Shown here in pieces: positions 22,599 through 34,676 of a DNA stretch of 64,000 nt. Position 1 is the first letter of the stretch. Each line of letters starts with the position of its first letter. The notes beneath the pieces were generated by a model, which saw nothing but the letters and a program-made list of their open reading frames with translations, searched no databases and had not been told where the DNA came from. Source of the stretch: Rugalucina vietnamica (lineage: Eukaryota; Mollusca; Bivalvia; Lucinida; Lucinidae); assembly GCA_964017185.1 (NCBI GenBank), contig OZ024875.1, positions 64,475,043-64,539,042 of the forward strand, read 5' to 3'. Position numbers and translations under genes: made by a program.

Positions 22599-24148
22599 AT
22601 GTAATAAAAGCACTGCAGGCATGCATGATACCCCGCCACGCAAATTTAATTTAGCAAAAATGTTTGTCAATAAATTCTCAAGATAAAGAGCAGAACAAAA
22701 TTTTTGTCATAAATGAAGGACCATAACTCTGTATACATTGACGAAATTTATCCATCTTCAATCCCAAACCACTACTTCCTGATTTGAACTTTTATACAAA
22801 GTTTGAAGAAAATTGGTTGATAAAAGCACAAAACAGAGGCAGGAAACAAAATCTTAATGTAATTCATGGGCCATAACTCTGTACTTATTTAACAAAATTT
22901 ATTCATTTTTAATCCCAAACCACTCCTTCCTGATATGAACTCCTATACAAAGTTTGAAGAAAATCGGTCAATATATGCTCTAGATAGAGTCCGGAAACAA
23001 AATTCTAACGTAAATCAAGGGCCATAACTCTGTACTTATTTGACAAAATTTACCCATCTTCAATCCCAAATCGCTCCTTCCTGATATAAACTCCTATACA
23101 TAGTTTGAAGAAAATCGGTCAATAAATGCTCAAGATAGAGCCCAGAAACAAAATTTTAACGTAAATCAAGGGCCATAACTCTGTACTTATTTGACGAAAT
23201 TTACCCATCTTCAATCCCAGACCACTCCTTCTTGGTATGAACTCCTATACAAAGTTAAAAGAAAATCGGCCAATAAATGCTCAAGATAGAGCCCGGAAAC
23301 AAAATTTTAACATAAATCAAGGGCCATAACTCTGTACTTATTTGACGAAATTTACCCATCTTCAATCCAAGACCACTCCTTCTTGGTATGAACTCCTATA
23401 CAAAGTTAAAAGAAAATTGGTCAATAAATGCTCAAGATAGAGCCCAAAAACAAAATTTTAATGTAAATCAAGGGCCATAACTCTGTACTTATTTGACGAA
23501 ATTTACCCATCTTCAATCCCAGACCACTCCTTCTTGGTATGAACTCCTATACAAAGTTAAAAGAAAATCGGTCAATAAATGCTCAAGATAGAGCCCGGAA
23601 ACAAAATTTTAACGTAAATCAAGGGCCATAACTCTGTACTTATTTAACGAAATTTACCCATCTTCAATCCCAGACCACTCCTTCCTGATATGAACTCCTA
23701 TACACAGTTTGAAGAAAATCGGTCAATAAATGCTCAAGATAGAGCCCGGAAACAAAATTTTAATGTACATCAAGGGCCATAACTCTGTACTTATTTGACG
23801 AAATTTACCCATCTTCAATCCCAGACCACTCCTTCATGGTATGAACTCCTATACAAAGTTTGAAGAAAATCGGTCTATAAATACTCAAAATAGAGCCCGG
23901 AAACGAAACTTTAACGTAAATCAAGGGCCATAACTCTGTACTTATTTGACGAAATTTACCCATCTTCAATCCCAAACCACTCCTTCCTGATATGAACTCC
24001 TATACAAAGTTTGAAGAAAATCGGTCAATAAATGCTCAAGATAGAGCCCGGAAACGAAACGCTGACGGACGGACGGACGGACACTCGAACGCAAATTTTT
24101 TTTGAGGGTATAACATAATACCCCGCACTTTTTTAAGTGGCGGGGTAT
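22599..24148 (+). repeat. Tandem array, 9-10 units of about 145 bp, inside inverted ends
   Basis: Unit marks: GGGCCATAACTCTGTACTTA, TTTACCCATCTTCAATCCC, ACCACTCCTTC, GAACTCCTATACAAAGTT, GCTCAAGATAGAGCCCGGAA. It is bounded by ATACCCCGCCAC (22630) and GTGGCGGGGTAT (about 24138-24149). Comparison with the empty site at 56300 shows insertion at a TA(A). Next to the right end is a GGACGGACGGACGGAC run. Non-coding. Confidence 0.88.
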
Positions 24149-24663
24149 AAAAATGTCCAAAAGATGACTAGGTTCAAACTGTAAAAAAGTGACAAAAATT
24201 AATCAGGAGTATATCCCAACCACATGCATATCTTCAAAGCATGGTCACAATGTTCGCAAAGTTTCAAAAGTATCGGCATTAAATTGTAGGATGAGTTGCA
24301 CACACAATGTACCCTCTATCCATTCACTAAAATGCCTGAAAAAATGACTAAGTTCAAATAGTGAAAAAAAAAAAGACAAAAAATAATCCAAGGATTATAT
24401 CCAAACCACATGCATATCTTCAGACCATGCCCTTAACACATGTAAAGTTTTAAATGAATTGGCATGAAACTGTAGGAGGAGTTGCCCACACAAGGTACCC
24501 ACTGCCCATTCACTTTCATTGTCAAAATGCCCGAAAAATTGGCTAAGTTCAAATGAGTGAAAAAAGTGACAAAAATTAATCTGAGGATTATATCCAAACC
24601 ACATGCATATTGTAACAAATCACAGCCTGTTGCTTAACGGGTAGCCTGCCGATTTTACTTAAT

Positions 24664-26482
24664 CACGGGGTCTATTCTCTAAGCCTCTATAATCTGGTGT
24701 CGTCCAGGTATAAGCAGGTTCCGGTAGTGGTTTTGTGAAATTGAATGTAAACAAAGAAATGGAGTAGACAGGTGAACAGGTAAGTTGCATTATTTCTGTT
24801 TTATCTTTCGATTTTGAATAAAATCCTGATGTGCAGTCTCAAGAGAATTTATAAACGCTAGTAGAAATCAAAACTAGAGTGGCGAAGATGCAATAGGAAA
24901 CTAGATTTTGATGTTCAACGTTTCGATACGTGGCTGTTTCGATGTAACAGTTTCGGCCAGATTCACAAGTTTGCCCTACATTTTGAATATTTATGCACCG
25001 GACATTGTCCGATTCGACCCACAAACAAATATAACCAGTACGTACATTCCTGGGAATCGAAATGGCTTCATGAAACTGAGTCCAAAATAAAAAAGCTTGG
25101 TATAAGCACATTTTTTCAGGTGGTCGTGAATGTTAAGACGCTTTAGTACGGTAGACGTGCAATCTGACTGACACTGTACCAGGTACTCAAATTGCTTATG
25201 CAATCACAAGCACTCTCAAATTTGAAATAATTGAGCTTGTTTATAGTGGCTGAGAGACATATTCGCTCAAAAGCTTTACAAGGATCTTATTCCATCCCAA
25301 AACATAAAATGGTTCCTCATAATTCTGGCGTGAGTTGCATAACGCGAACTCTTGAGATATTGATGACGCCATTTGATCTTCCTTATTCCTTAGCAACGGC
25401 GGGTTGCTTTCAGAGAGGCAGCTCCTGGGAACGTTAGGGGCCTACGTAGCACTGGGAACATTTTTTTTTTCAACATACCGCTGCATAGGAAATAGTTGCG
25501 AAGTGCTTGCTAACCCTGTTTATGTATAACATGTATCAGCTAACGCGTCTATTCATATCCTACATAATATTCCCCATGCACATTTTTTGGCAAATAAAAT
25601 GTCGTATGCAGGGTGCATAATCCGTATCTCCACCGGCATAAGCCGGGGCGATAAAGGCCCAACACCGGGGCGAACCGGGGTAAAATAAACGCCCCGGTTT
25701 ACCCCGGTTTATCACGGTGACGCCCCGGTTAACCCCGGTGGAGATACGGTTTGCCCCGGTGTCGCCCCGGTTTATCACGGTTTATGACACTTGTCCCGGT
25801 TCGCCCTGGTTCTATTAAACATTTTAAAACGACCGGCAAGGGAAGTTTACCCCGGTTCGCCCCGGTTGTCCACGGTGCCGCTACGGTTCTACCCCGGTTC
25901 GCCACGGTTCGTCCCGGTTTACCCGGTTTGTCAAACCGGGGTGAACTGGGGAGCTAAACCGGGACAGTGAGAACAGAGCTTTAACAGTTTCATGTTTTTT
26001 GGAAATATCTCACCACCCATGATTTTGTGCTTTGCATTCACACCACCCCTACATTTTATTCTTATACGTTACATGTTTACATGCTGTTCTTCCTCCAAAG
26101 CAAAATGACACGTTATTTCTTGAATATATAAATCATTGTAGACCAACAAGTGTACTCACCTTCAGCAATCTGCTCAAAATCACAAGTGTGTCGACAAATC
26201 AACCAAAATGTACCGCTAGTTTATCTTCTCGCGGATGAGGCACGTGCTTTTATGAGCTTTGAACATTTCCGCTGAACGCGTCTCAAACGTTTGCAAAGAT
26301 TTGTTAATGTTAATTTGATGTTTTAATATGTATCTAGAGACTGCACTTCAAAAAATGTACATTGCTGACCTAAGTTCATATATTTTTTTTTCATTTTTCG
26401 AAGAAAGCAATGAAACACCAGACTAAACTGACCTTAACCAGCACAACTCCCGAGCAAACTGGCTTGAAGAATAGACCCCGTG
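24664..26482. mobile_element. 1.8 kb DNA transposon, CACGGGG ends, inside the LTR
   Basis: Termini CACGGGGTCTATTCT.. and ..AGAATAGACCCCGTG are inverted; about 22 bp align with a short gap. Target duplication TTAAT (5 bp) is exact, and the intact LTR supplies the empty site. The interior has no transposase; 25640-25960 is a cluster of CCCCGGTT-type motifs. The start and duplication length match the 15083-17668 element. Confidence 0.92.
25640..25960. repeat. CCCCGGTT motif cluster
   Basis: Dense, irregular run of CCCCGGTT, CACGGTT and TACGGTT, switching to the complementary AACCGGGG at both ends. It is locally very GC-rich and CpG-rich against an AT-rich background. It lies inside the 1.8 kb DNA element. 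Confidence 0.85.
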
Positions 26483-27648
26483 TTAATGTCGGGAACAAAA
26501 ATATGGATATATAATTTTCCTTTGGGACTACTTTGTCCTGTGATTATAGACCAATGATTTACAATGATTGGTTGAGCATAACAAAAAAATCATAGGAATC
26601 AGCTAAATAGGCATATAAAACAAATAGGATGATAATTTGTACTTGGGATATGTGCTCAGCCTGAGCCTCAGCTGAGCTAGATCTGATTATCAGTATCAGC
26701 CTACACTGCTGATGCTCCTAGCATAGACTTTTGCTAGGTCAGTCCAATGCTGGTAACATAAACCACCGACTGTTCTCTGCTTGGTTTGATCAATGCTACT
26801 CGGATGGACTGTGTCCACTTTTCGCTATTGCTACTGAGATGGATAAATCCACCGTTCGCCACTAAACCAAGCTTGCAATCGCCTGATATCAGACGGTTTT
26901 CGACAAACACTTATTCAGCGTTTGCCTCTTGGTGTTATCTATTTGTTCCTTCTTCAGGTACAAATAATTATTCCCTTATTCAGGAAATAATATGCCCACC
27001 AAACACTTGTTCGACCTTTCTCAAGCGAAGTCAACGAACAAATACCTCGCACAAGGCAGAAACAGGCGCTTTTATACCCCCAAGTCGCGTGCGAATCAGT
27101 CAACCATGCAAATCGGTTGGTACCCAGCATTCTAACGGCTATACATAACGCGCCAATAATCAGTGTTCACGGTTCAGTTACCTTCCGGTTTCTTTACAAG
27201 TATTAGCTTTTATGAAAAGCCTATTTCCTTACACTACCCACGCCTCCAAGTAAAGTCGTCTCGACTTTTAATTATTCATTTGGGACAAAAATTGAACAAA
27301 ACAAATCGATTTTACATCATAAACATTGTAATTATGAATAATTCATTTTAATCATCTTCTTCTCAGATATAACCTTATCTGGATTCTAGGATACCTTCCT
27401 AACGATTATATCAACATATATGACACATCTGAAGTAAAAGTTTCTACTTCTTTACACAATAGAACTTTCTGTTCCACATGTTACTAATATCATATGTTTT
27501 TCACTTTTTTTTCGAACTATCTGTTCAGTATATCATTAATGGTTGGTTATCAATAAGTCACAAAACTTCCTGTTTTGATTAATTACTTAGATAATCATCA
27601 TGATTTATTCCTCCTTACGTGTTTCATGAACTTTTGAAATAGATGAAG

Positions 27649-28986
27649 TTATAAAATATAGTCTGAGAACCGTTTGGGTATTTTCCGAGCCCTTTGCCCT
27701 CTTCCGAATTCGACTATCTGGTAATCATGCAAAGGTTCAGACTCATTCTCAACTGAATCATTAACCTTAATTTCTATTTCCAGCTCGGCTTCACGTTCCT
27801 CTACCTCTGATTCTTTCTCAACCAACTCATCCAGTCGTGTTTCATATCCCTTAATGTTGTCAACATGAGCAATGTACTCAGTGCTACCCGTATTAAGCTT
27901 GATGACATAGGTCAAATCAGACAGTTTAGATTTAACCAAACAGGGACCTCGCCACAGGCCTCTAAATTTTCTGCATCTGCCAGGTTGCGTTAAAGGGAAG
28001 AAAACAAACACCTTATCCCCAGGTTCAAAACTTTCCCAGAAGAGCTTTGAATCATGGTACCTTTTCTGTCTTAACATTGCGCTATTTATGTTTGCTCTTG
28101 CCAGGTCATGTGCCCACTCCATTCTTTCCCTCAGCTTATTCACCCAGTCACTTGCAAACGTTCTCTCAACCGGGGAACCAAACTGAATATCCATGGGAAC
28201 AGAAATCTCCCGCCCTAACATCATATAGTTTGGTGTAAACCCAGTGGTCTCATGTTCCGATGAACGATATGCCATCATGACGTACGGTAATAGCTGATCC
28301 CAATCGGTATGTTCCTCATTTACAAAAGCACTAAGCAGTTTTGCCAGTGTTTTGTTGTAACGCTCCACCATACCGTCACTTTCGGGGTGGTAGGGGGCTG
28401 TTCTAGTTTTCTTGATACTCAGCAATTTGCACATTTCCTGGTAGACTGTCCCCTCGAACTGTCTACCCTGATCTGAATGTACATACGCTGGAGTACCGAA
28501 CCTACATACAACTTCTTCCACAAGTGCTCGGGCCACGGTTATCGCGGTTTGATCAGGAATGGCAACTGCCTCAACCCACTTGGTGAAATAGCAACTGATT
28601 ACCAAAATGTATTTGTTGCCATTCTCAGTTTCAGGTAAAGGACCTAATATATCCGTAGCAACACGTTCCATTGGATGGCCCGATCCAACCAACTGCATTG
28701 GTGACCGTTTTGTTCTCTGAGGCAGTTTAATCTTGCAACATGTTTCACAACTTTTGCAATAATTGCGAACATCATTTTGTAGTCCAGCCCAATAGTAACC
28801 ATTCCGCACCTTAGCAAGTGTTTTCCGCACACCGAAGTGTCCTCCTGTCTTTTCATCGTGACAAAACTTCAGAATCTTAGATTTCGATCCTTTCGGGACA
28901 ATCACTTGTAGCCTGGTTACTTTTCCCTTCTCAAGCCACTTTCTGCACACTAGTCCATTTTCAACACAAAGCCTGTCAAACTGTGA
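27649..28986 (-). pseudogene. Retrotransposon integrase
   Basis: Frame of about 440 residues. The N-terminal HHCC zinc module is visible (HDEKTGGHFG, then CKSCETCC), as is the core with ATDILGPLPE (first Asp), VHSDQGRQFEG (second Asp) and a downstream Glu in YHPESDGMVERYN. The C-terminal part has the LWRGPCLV and HVDNIKGY regions. It is cut off from RNase H by one in-frame TGA at 28987-28989. Confidence 0.9.
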
Positions 28987-29568
28987 TCAATATGTTTTCA
29001 GTGTTGCACCACATTGATTCACTTCCTTCCATGAAGGTCGTTCACCTTTGTCTATCCAGGTCCTGACCATGGCTATATCTTTGTCTTCTGACTGCTCCTT
29101 TTTCATTTTGTCTGGCTCATCTGTCATTTGGGTCATCACAGGCCGTACAATGATTGGTCGTTTTTCCACTTGCTCACACCGCTTACAAGGTTTCCTGCTC
29201 ATGGCATCTGCGTTGGAATGTTTCTTGCCTGGTCTGTGCTCAACGTCAAATTCATAAGATGATAAGGCATCTATCCATCGCGCCATTTGACCCTCAGGGT
29301 TTTTGGTCCGCATTAACCATCTAAGTGAATTGTGATCCGTCCGAATCTTGAATTTCCTGCCAAGAAGATAGTGGCGGTAATTTTTCACAAAGAACACTAA
29401 AGACAGTAGTTCTTTCCTCGTCACACAATATTTCCTTTCTGCCTTGGTTAATGATCTACTTCCATAGCAGACAACTCTCTCCTTCCCGTCGTGTATTTGT
29501 GACAACACAGCTCCGATACTTGTGTTACTGGCATCTGTGTCTAAAACGAATGGCTTTGAAAAATCAGG
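28987..29568 (-). pseudogene. Retrotransposon RNase H
   Basis: DTDASNTSIGAVLSQ (first Asp of RNase H), YGSRSLTKAERKY with the catalytic-type Glu, and IRTDHNSLRWLM are typical of the Ty3/gypsy RNase H. It follows the reverse transcriptase in the same frame but is separated from it by a TAA at 29569-29571. Confidence 0.88.
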
Positions 29569-29919
29569 TTAAGCAAGAACTGGTGCCTCAGTCAAATGCT
29601 TCTTCAGAGTCTCAAATGCCTCCTCACAGTCGCTGTCCCAGACAAACTGACGTCCCTTTTCTGTGAGACGATGAAGTGGCTTTGCTTTGTCTGCAAATTT
29701 CGGAATGAACCGCCTGTAATAACTACAAAGTCCCAGAAAGCTTCGAACTTCAGTGACATTTACAGGAACAGGCCATTCCTTCACAGCCCTGACCTTTTCT
29801 GGGTCCGTTTCTATTCCTTTATCAGAAATGATATGTCCAAGGAAGGAAACAGATTTGCTGAAAAGTCTACATTTCTTTGCCTTCAGTTTCAAGCCAGCGA
29901 TACGAAGTCGTTCCAGCAC
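29569..29919 (-). pseudogene. Retrotransposon reverse transcriptase, thumb/connection part
   Basis: CRLFSKSVSFLGHIIS, VRSFLGLCSYYRRFIPKFA and PLHRLTEKG are the conserved gypsy sequence after the YIDD block. The frame differs from the upstream part by one base: the A-run near 29935 appears one base short. Confidence 0.9.
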
Positions 29920-31061
29920 AGTTTCAAGATTTTTAATGCCTCTTCAAACGTACGCCCATATATAATTACGTCGTCTATGTATATCAAGCAAATGTCCCAC
30001 TGGAGTCCAGCCAGCACAGTTTCCATCAGCCGTTCGAAAGTCGCTGGCGCATTGCATAATCCGAAAGGAAGAAAACGAAATTGGAAGAGGCCTTTGCGAG
30101 TGATGAATGCCGACTTTGGTTTATCGTCTGGTTCAAGGCCAACCTGCCAATAACCGCTCCTCAAGTCCAGCGTAGAAAACCATGACGCTCCTGACAATGC
30201 GTCCAAGGTTTCGTCAATCTTTGGCAGGGGATATGCATCTTTAATCGTCACAGAATTCAATGACCTATAGTCCACACAAAACCTTAAGGTGTTGTCCTTC
30301 TTGCGCACTAGAACGACTCCAGCAGCCCAGGGACTATTGGAAGGCTCTATGATGCCTCGCTTTAACATATCATCCACTTGCCTGTCAACCTCCTCTACTG
30401 CATACTGGGGAACGCGCTCCTTGATGGGTCTGGCATTTCCAGTGTTGATAGGATGCTTCACCACTTCGGTCCTCCCGAGTTGTTCATCTGTCAAGGCAAA
30501 TACATCTTGGTATTCCACCAAAGTTTTTCGAACGCTTCGTATTTGCTCTTCTTGCAGATTGTCTGAAGCTTGCATGACTAGCTCTTCCAGTTGTTCTGGT
30601 AATGCAGAATTTTTCTTGGTGTGAGTCGTTATCTGGGTAGCATTTTCTTTCACTTTTTCGAACTGTCCCACAACAGTGCCCTTGTATAGAATCAGTTCTT
30701 CATTTGAAGGGTTCATCAAACGAACTGGCACATTTTCATTGGCTGTGGCTAGTATCCTTCCAACCATTGCCTTTCCGGCCTTCTGGAAAGTGTCTGAAGG
30801 TTCAATTATCCCGATGCCTTTGATATCATGACAATAATCATTGATTTGACCACATGTCAGCATCTCGTGCCTTGGGGGCACACTAACAGTCTCTGCCAGA
30901 CTTACTCTGTAACAGCCTATTTTTCCTTTCAAATCACACTTTAACTTCTTGCCATCTATCACTAAGCATTTCTGCTTCAAATCTATGCTACACCCATACT
31001 CGGACATAAAATCTAGTCCAATGATACCTGTAGTATTAAGCTCTACAACAATGGCCATCAT
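29889..31061 (-). pseudogene. Retrotransposon protease end and reverse transcriptase palm
   Basis: Opens with the C-terminal part of the aspartic protease (GIIGLDFMSEYG, the ILG-type motif). Then come RT motifs: VVLVRKKDNTLRFCVDYRSL, FSTLDLRSGYWQ, FLPFGLCNAPATF and the active-site YIDD. The frame is shifted by one base from gag-protease at about 31090 and lost again after YGRTFEEALK. Confidence 0.92.
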
Positions 31062-31089
31062 TGCATAGGAACTCCCGCCTATAATGATG

Positions 31090-32856
31090 TCAAAGTTGCA
31101 GTATCCAAGTCTTCAAATTCATTCCATTCACTGCAACCATTTCTCCTTTGACAGGCTTCAAACAAGGTCTGTTTCCTTTGTTCATCATTTCGTAGACCTC
31201 CACTGAAATCAACGACGCTGTTGCTCCGGAATCAACAAGCATGTTGATCTCAATGCCATTTATTTGTACAGGTAAATATATTCCTGCTTCTACGTGCCTT
31301 GCTGAAGCACTTCTCTTAGCCTTTCTACCCTTCTTCCTCGTAGAACTTTTGTCGCAGAATCGCCCGACCCGCTTCGCATTTGTTTCTCCAACTGCATCTT
31401 TATTACCCTCAGGACGATTCTTTTTAGTTTGTGGACAGTCTCTTTGGAAATGTCCCGGTTGTTTACATTTATAACACCTGAACTTCTGATTGGATCCTCT
31501 GTTTGCACTATCAGGTGATGCTGTCTTTGTTTCATGCGATTTTAGTAGCTTGTCCAACCTTTCCAAAATTGGCTGTATTACAGAATGTTCACTGGGTGAT
31601 TCTGTGGTCACACTGGTACATGCTGTTCCTCTCACATACTTATTCCCTTGCCGTTGACGCTCAGCTTTGTCGAACGCCTCCAACTCTACCGCAACTTTTA
31701 CAGCTTCATTGAACACCTTTGGCCTAGACTGCTGTATTTTCAGACGCATATCCGGATCCGAAATGGCATCAATAAAGTTACCCATAGCCAATGTGTCAAT
31801 CAAACTGGCATTTGCTCCAGGATACGACAGTGTCGTGAGCCGTAAGATTCTCTGTCCAAATTCAGGAATGTTTTCACCATGCTTCCACTGCCTTTCCTTT
31901 AACTGGGCTCTGTACAGTTCCGTCTGACTCTCCGGTGCAAACCTCTCGGACAGAGCTTTGGACAACATATCGTAATTTTCCCTATCACATGCTGGTAAGT
32001 TTCCTAGGACTCCCTGTGCCTGTCCTCTGAGACTCACTGCCAAGTGTAGTCCTTTTTGTCTTTCACTCCAGTCGTTCAACTCGGAACACATATCAAAGTG
32101 TGTTTTATAGTCCAGCCATGACGTGGAGCCATCAAAGGTAGCAGGTTTAACTTTAACACCCGAACTACTAGCTTTGGAGCTACTGGTCTGTTCCTTCTGT
32201 GTCATGTCCAGTGGCTGATCTGCCACCAAAGTGTCACGTTTGGTCTGTATCTTGCTTTCTGTCACCTGCGTCTCAGAAGCTCTTGGTGTATGATCATCTT
32301 CATTTGTCATCTGTCTGCTGGTCTGATGAACGTCCTTGCCACTATCCATCAGCTCCTCCTCTGAACGTCTGGTCATTTCTGACCTTTGCTCAGAGAAGGC
32401 ACCAAATGGAAGTTTCGGTGACCATTCATGCACTCTCTCGGGCTGTAAACTCCGCTCATCGAACTCAAGTTTCGACTTTGCAGCCATGCCTATAACAGAC
32501 ATTTGATCCTTCAAAGACGCCACAAGTGACATGATCATCTCGTCTTTCCTCTGACAATCCGACAGAAGTTGCCGCATGTCCAAATCTCGCTGCATTTCTC
32601 TAAGTCTGTGATGCTCTTCACGCATTCGGACCTCTTCTGAAAGCTTACGCATCTCGGCCATGAGATATGATGCAGACGGGTTGTCACTGTCATGGTCAGG
32701 TGTTTGACTTTTGGCTCCCGAACGCAGCTCAGCAAATGAGTCATCTAACTGCCTTATCACAGACTTCGGTGGTGCCTTCTGTTTCACTGTAGTGCTGGTT
32801 TGCGCTGGAGTTTTAGCGCTCAGGTCCTGGCCCTTTGAATCTTTCTTGAGAGACAT
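31090..32856 (-). pseudogene. Retrotransposon Gag with zinc knuckle and protease start
   Basis: Likely starts at MSLKKDSK (32856); an upstream Met at 32946 sits almost on the primer site. A charged coiled-coil-like N-terminus is followed by a capsid-like region (TFDGSTSWLDYKTHF), the zinc knuckle CYKCKQPGHFQRDC and the protease active site VDSGATASLI. Gag and protease share one frame here. It ends at a stop at 31090 caused by a one-base shift inside the protease. Confidence 0.9.
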
Positions 32857-32961
32857 CTCTCCGGCACAACTCAAAAATTCAATACTTAAAACGGACCTAT
32901 AAGGAACGTATATACTACTGGTATATACACTGCAAATTAATGCCACTGATTTCCGAATCGT

Positions 32962-32979
32962 ATCCCGACGCTGCCACCA
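32962..32979 (-). promoter_or_regulatory. Primer binding site, tRNA-Leu-like
   Basis: On the minus strand TGGTGGCAGCG follows three bases after the 5' LTR. It is complementary to the 3' end of a tRNA ending CGCTGCCACCA, as in many tRNA-Leu. The match beyond 11 bases is partial. Confidence 0.7.
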
Positions 32980-32982
32980 AAA

Positions 32983-33783
32983 TGTAACAAATCACAGCCT
33001 GTTGCTTAACAGGGGTAGCCTGCCGATTTTACTTAATGTCGGGAACAAAAATATGGATATATAATTTTCCTTTGGGACTACTTTGTCCTGTGATTATAGA
33101 CCAATGATTTACAATGATTGGTTGAGCATAACAAAAAAATCATAGGAATCAGCTAAATAGGCATATAAAACAAATAGGATGATAATTTGTACTTGGGATA
33201 TGTGCTCAGCCTGAGCCTCAGCTGAGCTAGATCTGATTATCAGTATCAGCCTACACTGCTGATGCCCCTAGCATAGACTTTTGCTAGGTCAGTCCAATGC
33301 TGGTAACATAAACCACCGACTGTTCTCTGCTTGGTTTGATCAATGCTACTCGGATGGACTGTGTCCACTTTTCGCTATTGCTACTGAGATGGATAAATCC
33401 ACTGTTCGCCACTAAACCAAGCTTGCAATCGCCTGATATCAGACGGTTTTCGACAAACACTTATTCAGCGTTTGCCTCTTGGTGTTATCTATTTGTTCCT
33501 TCTTCAGGTACAAATAATTATTCCCTTATTCAGGAAATAATATGCCCACCAAACACTTGTTCGACCTTTCTCAAGCGAAGTCAACGAACAAATACCTCGC
33601 ACAAGGCAGAAACGGGCGCTTTTATACCCCCAAGTCGCGTGCGAATCAGTCAACCATGCAAATCGGTTGGTACCCAGCATTCTAACGGGTATACATAACG
33701 CGCCAATAATCAGTGTTCACGGTTCAGTTACCTTCCGGTTTCTTTACAAGTATTAGCTTTTATGAAAAGCCTATTTCCTTACA
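32983..33783 (-). repeat. 5' LTR of the gypsy element (intact)
   Basis: 801 bp, TGTAACAAATC...TTCCTTACA read on plus. It serves as the reference for the split LTR on the left. The promoter should lie here; I do not mark a TATA box. Confidence 0.93.
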
Positions 33784-34676
33784 ATATCTTCAAAGCATGG
33801 TCACAACATCTGTAAAGTAAGAGAATCGGAATAAAACTGTGGGAGGAGTTGCGCACACAAGGTACCCACTATCTATTCACTTTATCAAGTATTAAAAAGG
33901 GAAATAACTCTCACAGAATGGGCCGCTAGCCCCTTTAAAGTACCTGAAAGAAAAAATACGGGTCCTCTTGATTTTCATATACAAACTACATACCAAAGTC
34001 CTTTCAAGATCCTAGCTCTAACGGTTCCTGATCCAGTGCTAAGCGTTTCTCACGCATCACAGACTGACTGCACTGCACTGCACGGACAGACCCAAACCAA
34101 TATGCCCCCTCAACTTCTTCCGAAGTTGGGGGCTATAAAAATGTGTTCAGAAATGGTCAAAAATAGACCAAAAAGTGCAAAATATGCTCTTATCTATGGT
34201 TCTTTTGAGCGTTGCCATGGCAACGCTGGTAGGATAAATGAAGTACTTGTTCTTGTTTTTAATAGAGTAGACATATGGCTGTTTTAAGGAACAGTTTTCT
34301 CACCTAAATTCCAAAATTTATTTTTTAGCAAAATCTGAGGCCAAAATCAGGCGTTAAACGCCCTAGTCCTTTGGAGTACCTATTATACTGAAACTGTGTT
34401 TAAGTGAGCCACTCTAACATGAGGTTGAACTGTAATGTTAAAAACAATGAAGTAAGACGATGCATAGTCATCATAGTCATCGAAATGGTTGGGGAGTGGG
34501 GAGGGAAGGGGTCCTGAATTTCAGTAGTGAAGTTCTTTTTAGCCAAGGGGTTATGTTTTGTTATTGCACCTGATTTGTCTTCAAATTCTCAATAAAAATG
34601 AAATAACCTGCTCCTAAAGTTAAGTTTGAGCGAACCCCCAGAACCCCCACTTTATCTGTCGCTAATAGGACAGAAA

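Larger units (their letters stand above)
24611..27233 (-). repeat. 3' LTR of the gypsy element, split by a DNA transposon
   Basis: The first 53 bases (24611-24663) and the remaining ~750 (26483-27233) match the intact LTR at 32983-33783. The break point carries a duplicated TTAAT flanking the 24664-26482 insert. Confidence 0.93.
24611..33783 (-). mobile_element. Ty3/gypsy-type LTR retrotransposon, with nested insert
   Basis: Minus-strand element. LTRs begin TGTAACAAATCACAGCC and end TTCCTTACA: right (5') LTR 32983-33783, left (3') LTR 24611-24663 plus 26483-27233. Target duplication ATAT on both sides (24607-24610, 33784-33787), read against the empty-site repeat GCATATCTTC. A tRNA-Leu-like primer site lies beside the 5' LTR and a purine-rich tract (GGAGGCGTGGGTAG) beside the 3' LTR. 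Gene order gag, protease, reverse transcriptase, RNase H, integrase fits Ty3/gypsy. By eye the LTRs differ at only about six places, so insertion is recent, yet the coding region has two frameshifts and two stops. Confidence 0.95.
22545..34140. repeat. Short inverted-repeat element split by two later insertions
   Basis: Left end ATGCCCCCAACTGG (22570), right end CCCCTCAACTTC...GAAGTTGGGGGC (about 34106-34132). Pieces at 22545-22598, 24149-24610 and 33784-34140 join to match the uninterrupted copy at 56250-57103. The gaps are the 145-bp tandem element and the LTR retrotransposon. Confidence 0.8.

Noticed and set aside
22687-24065. CRISPR-like array
   Set aside because: Units of about 145 bp are direct tandem repeats without distinct unique spacers, in a eukaryotic setting.
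26786-27148. 120-codon frame, repeated at 33336-33698, as a gene pair
   Set aside because: Both lie inside the two LTRs on the strand opposite to the element's genes; duplication of the LTR explains the copy.
31080-31120. Programmed frameshift between gag-protease and pol
   Set aside because: The shift falls inside the protease domain, where no such signal is expected, and other lesions are present; a one-base deletion is simpler.
28047-32902. Plus-strand open frames across the retrotransposon
   Set aside because: Shadows of the minus-strand gag-pol frames, without motifs of their own.
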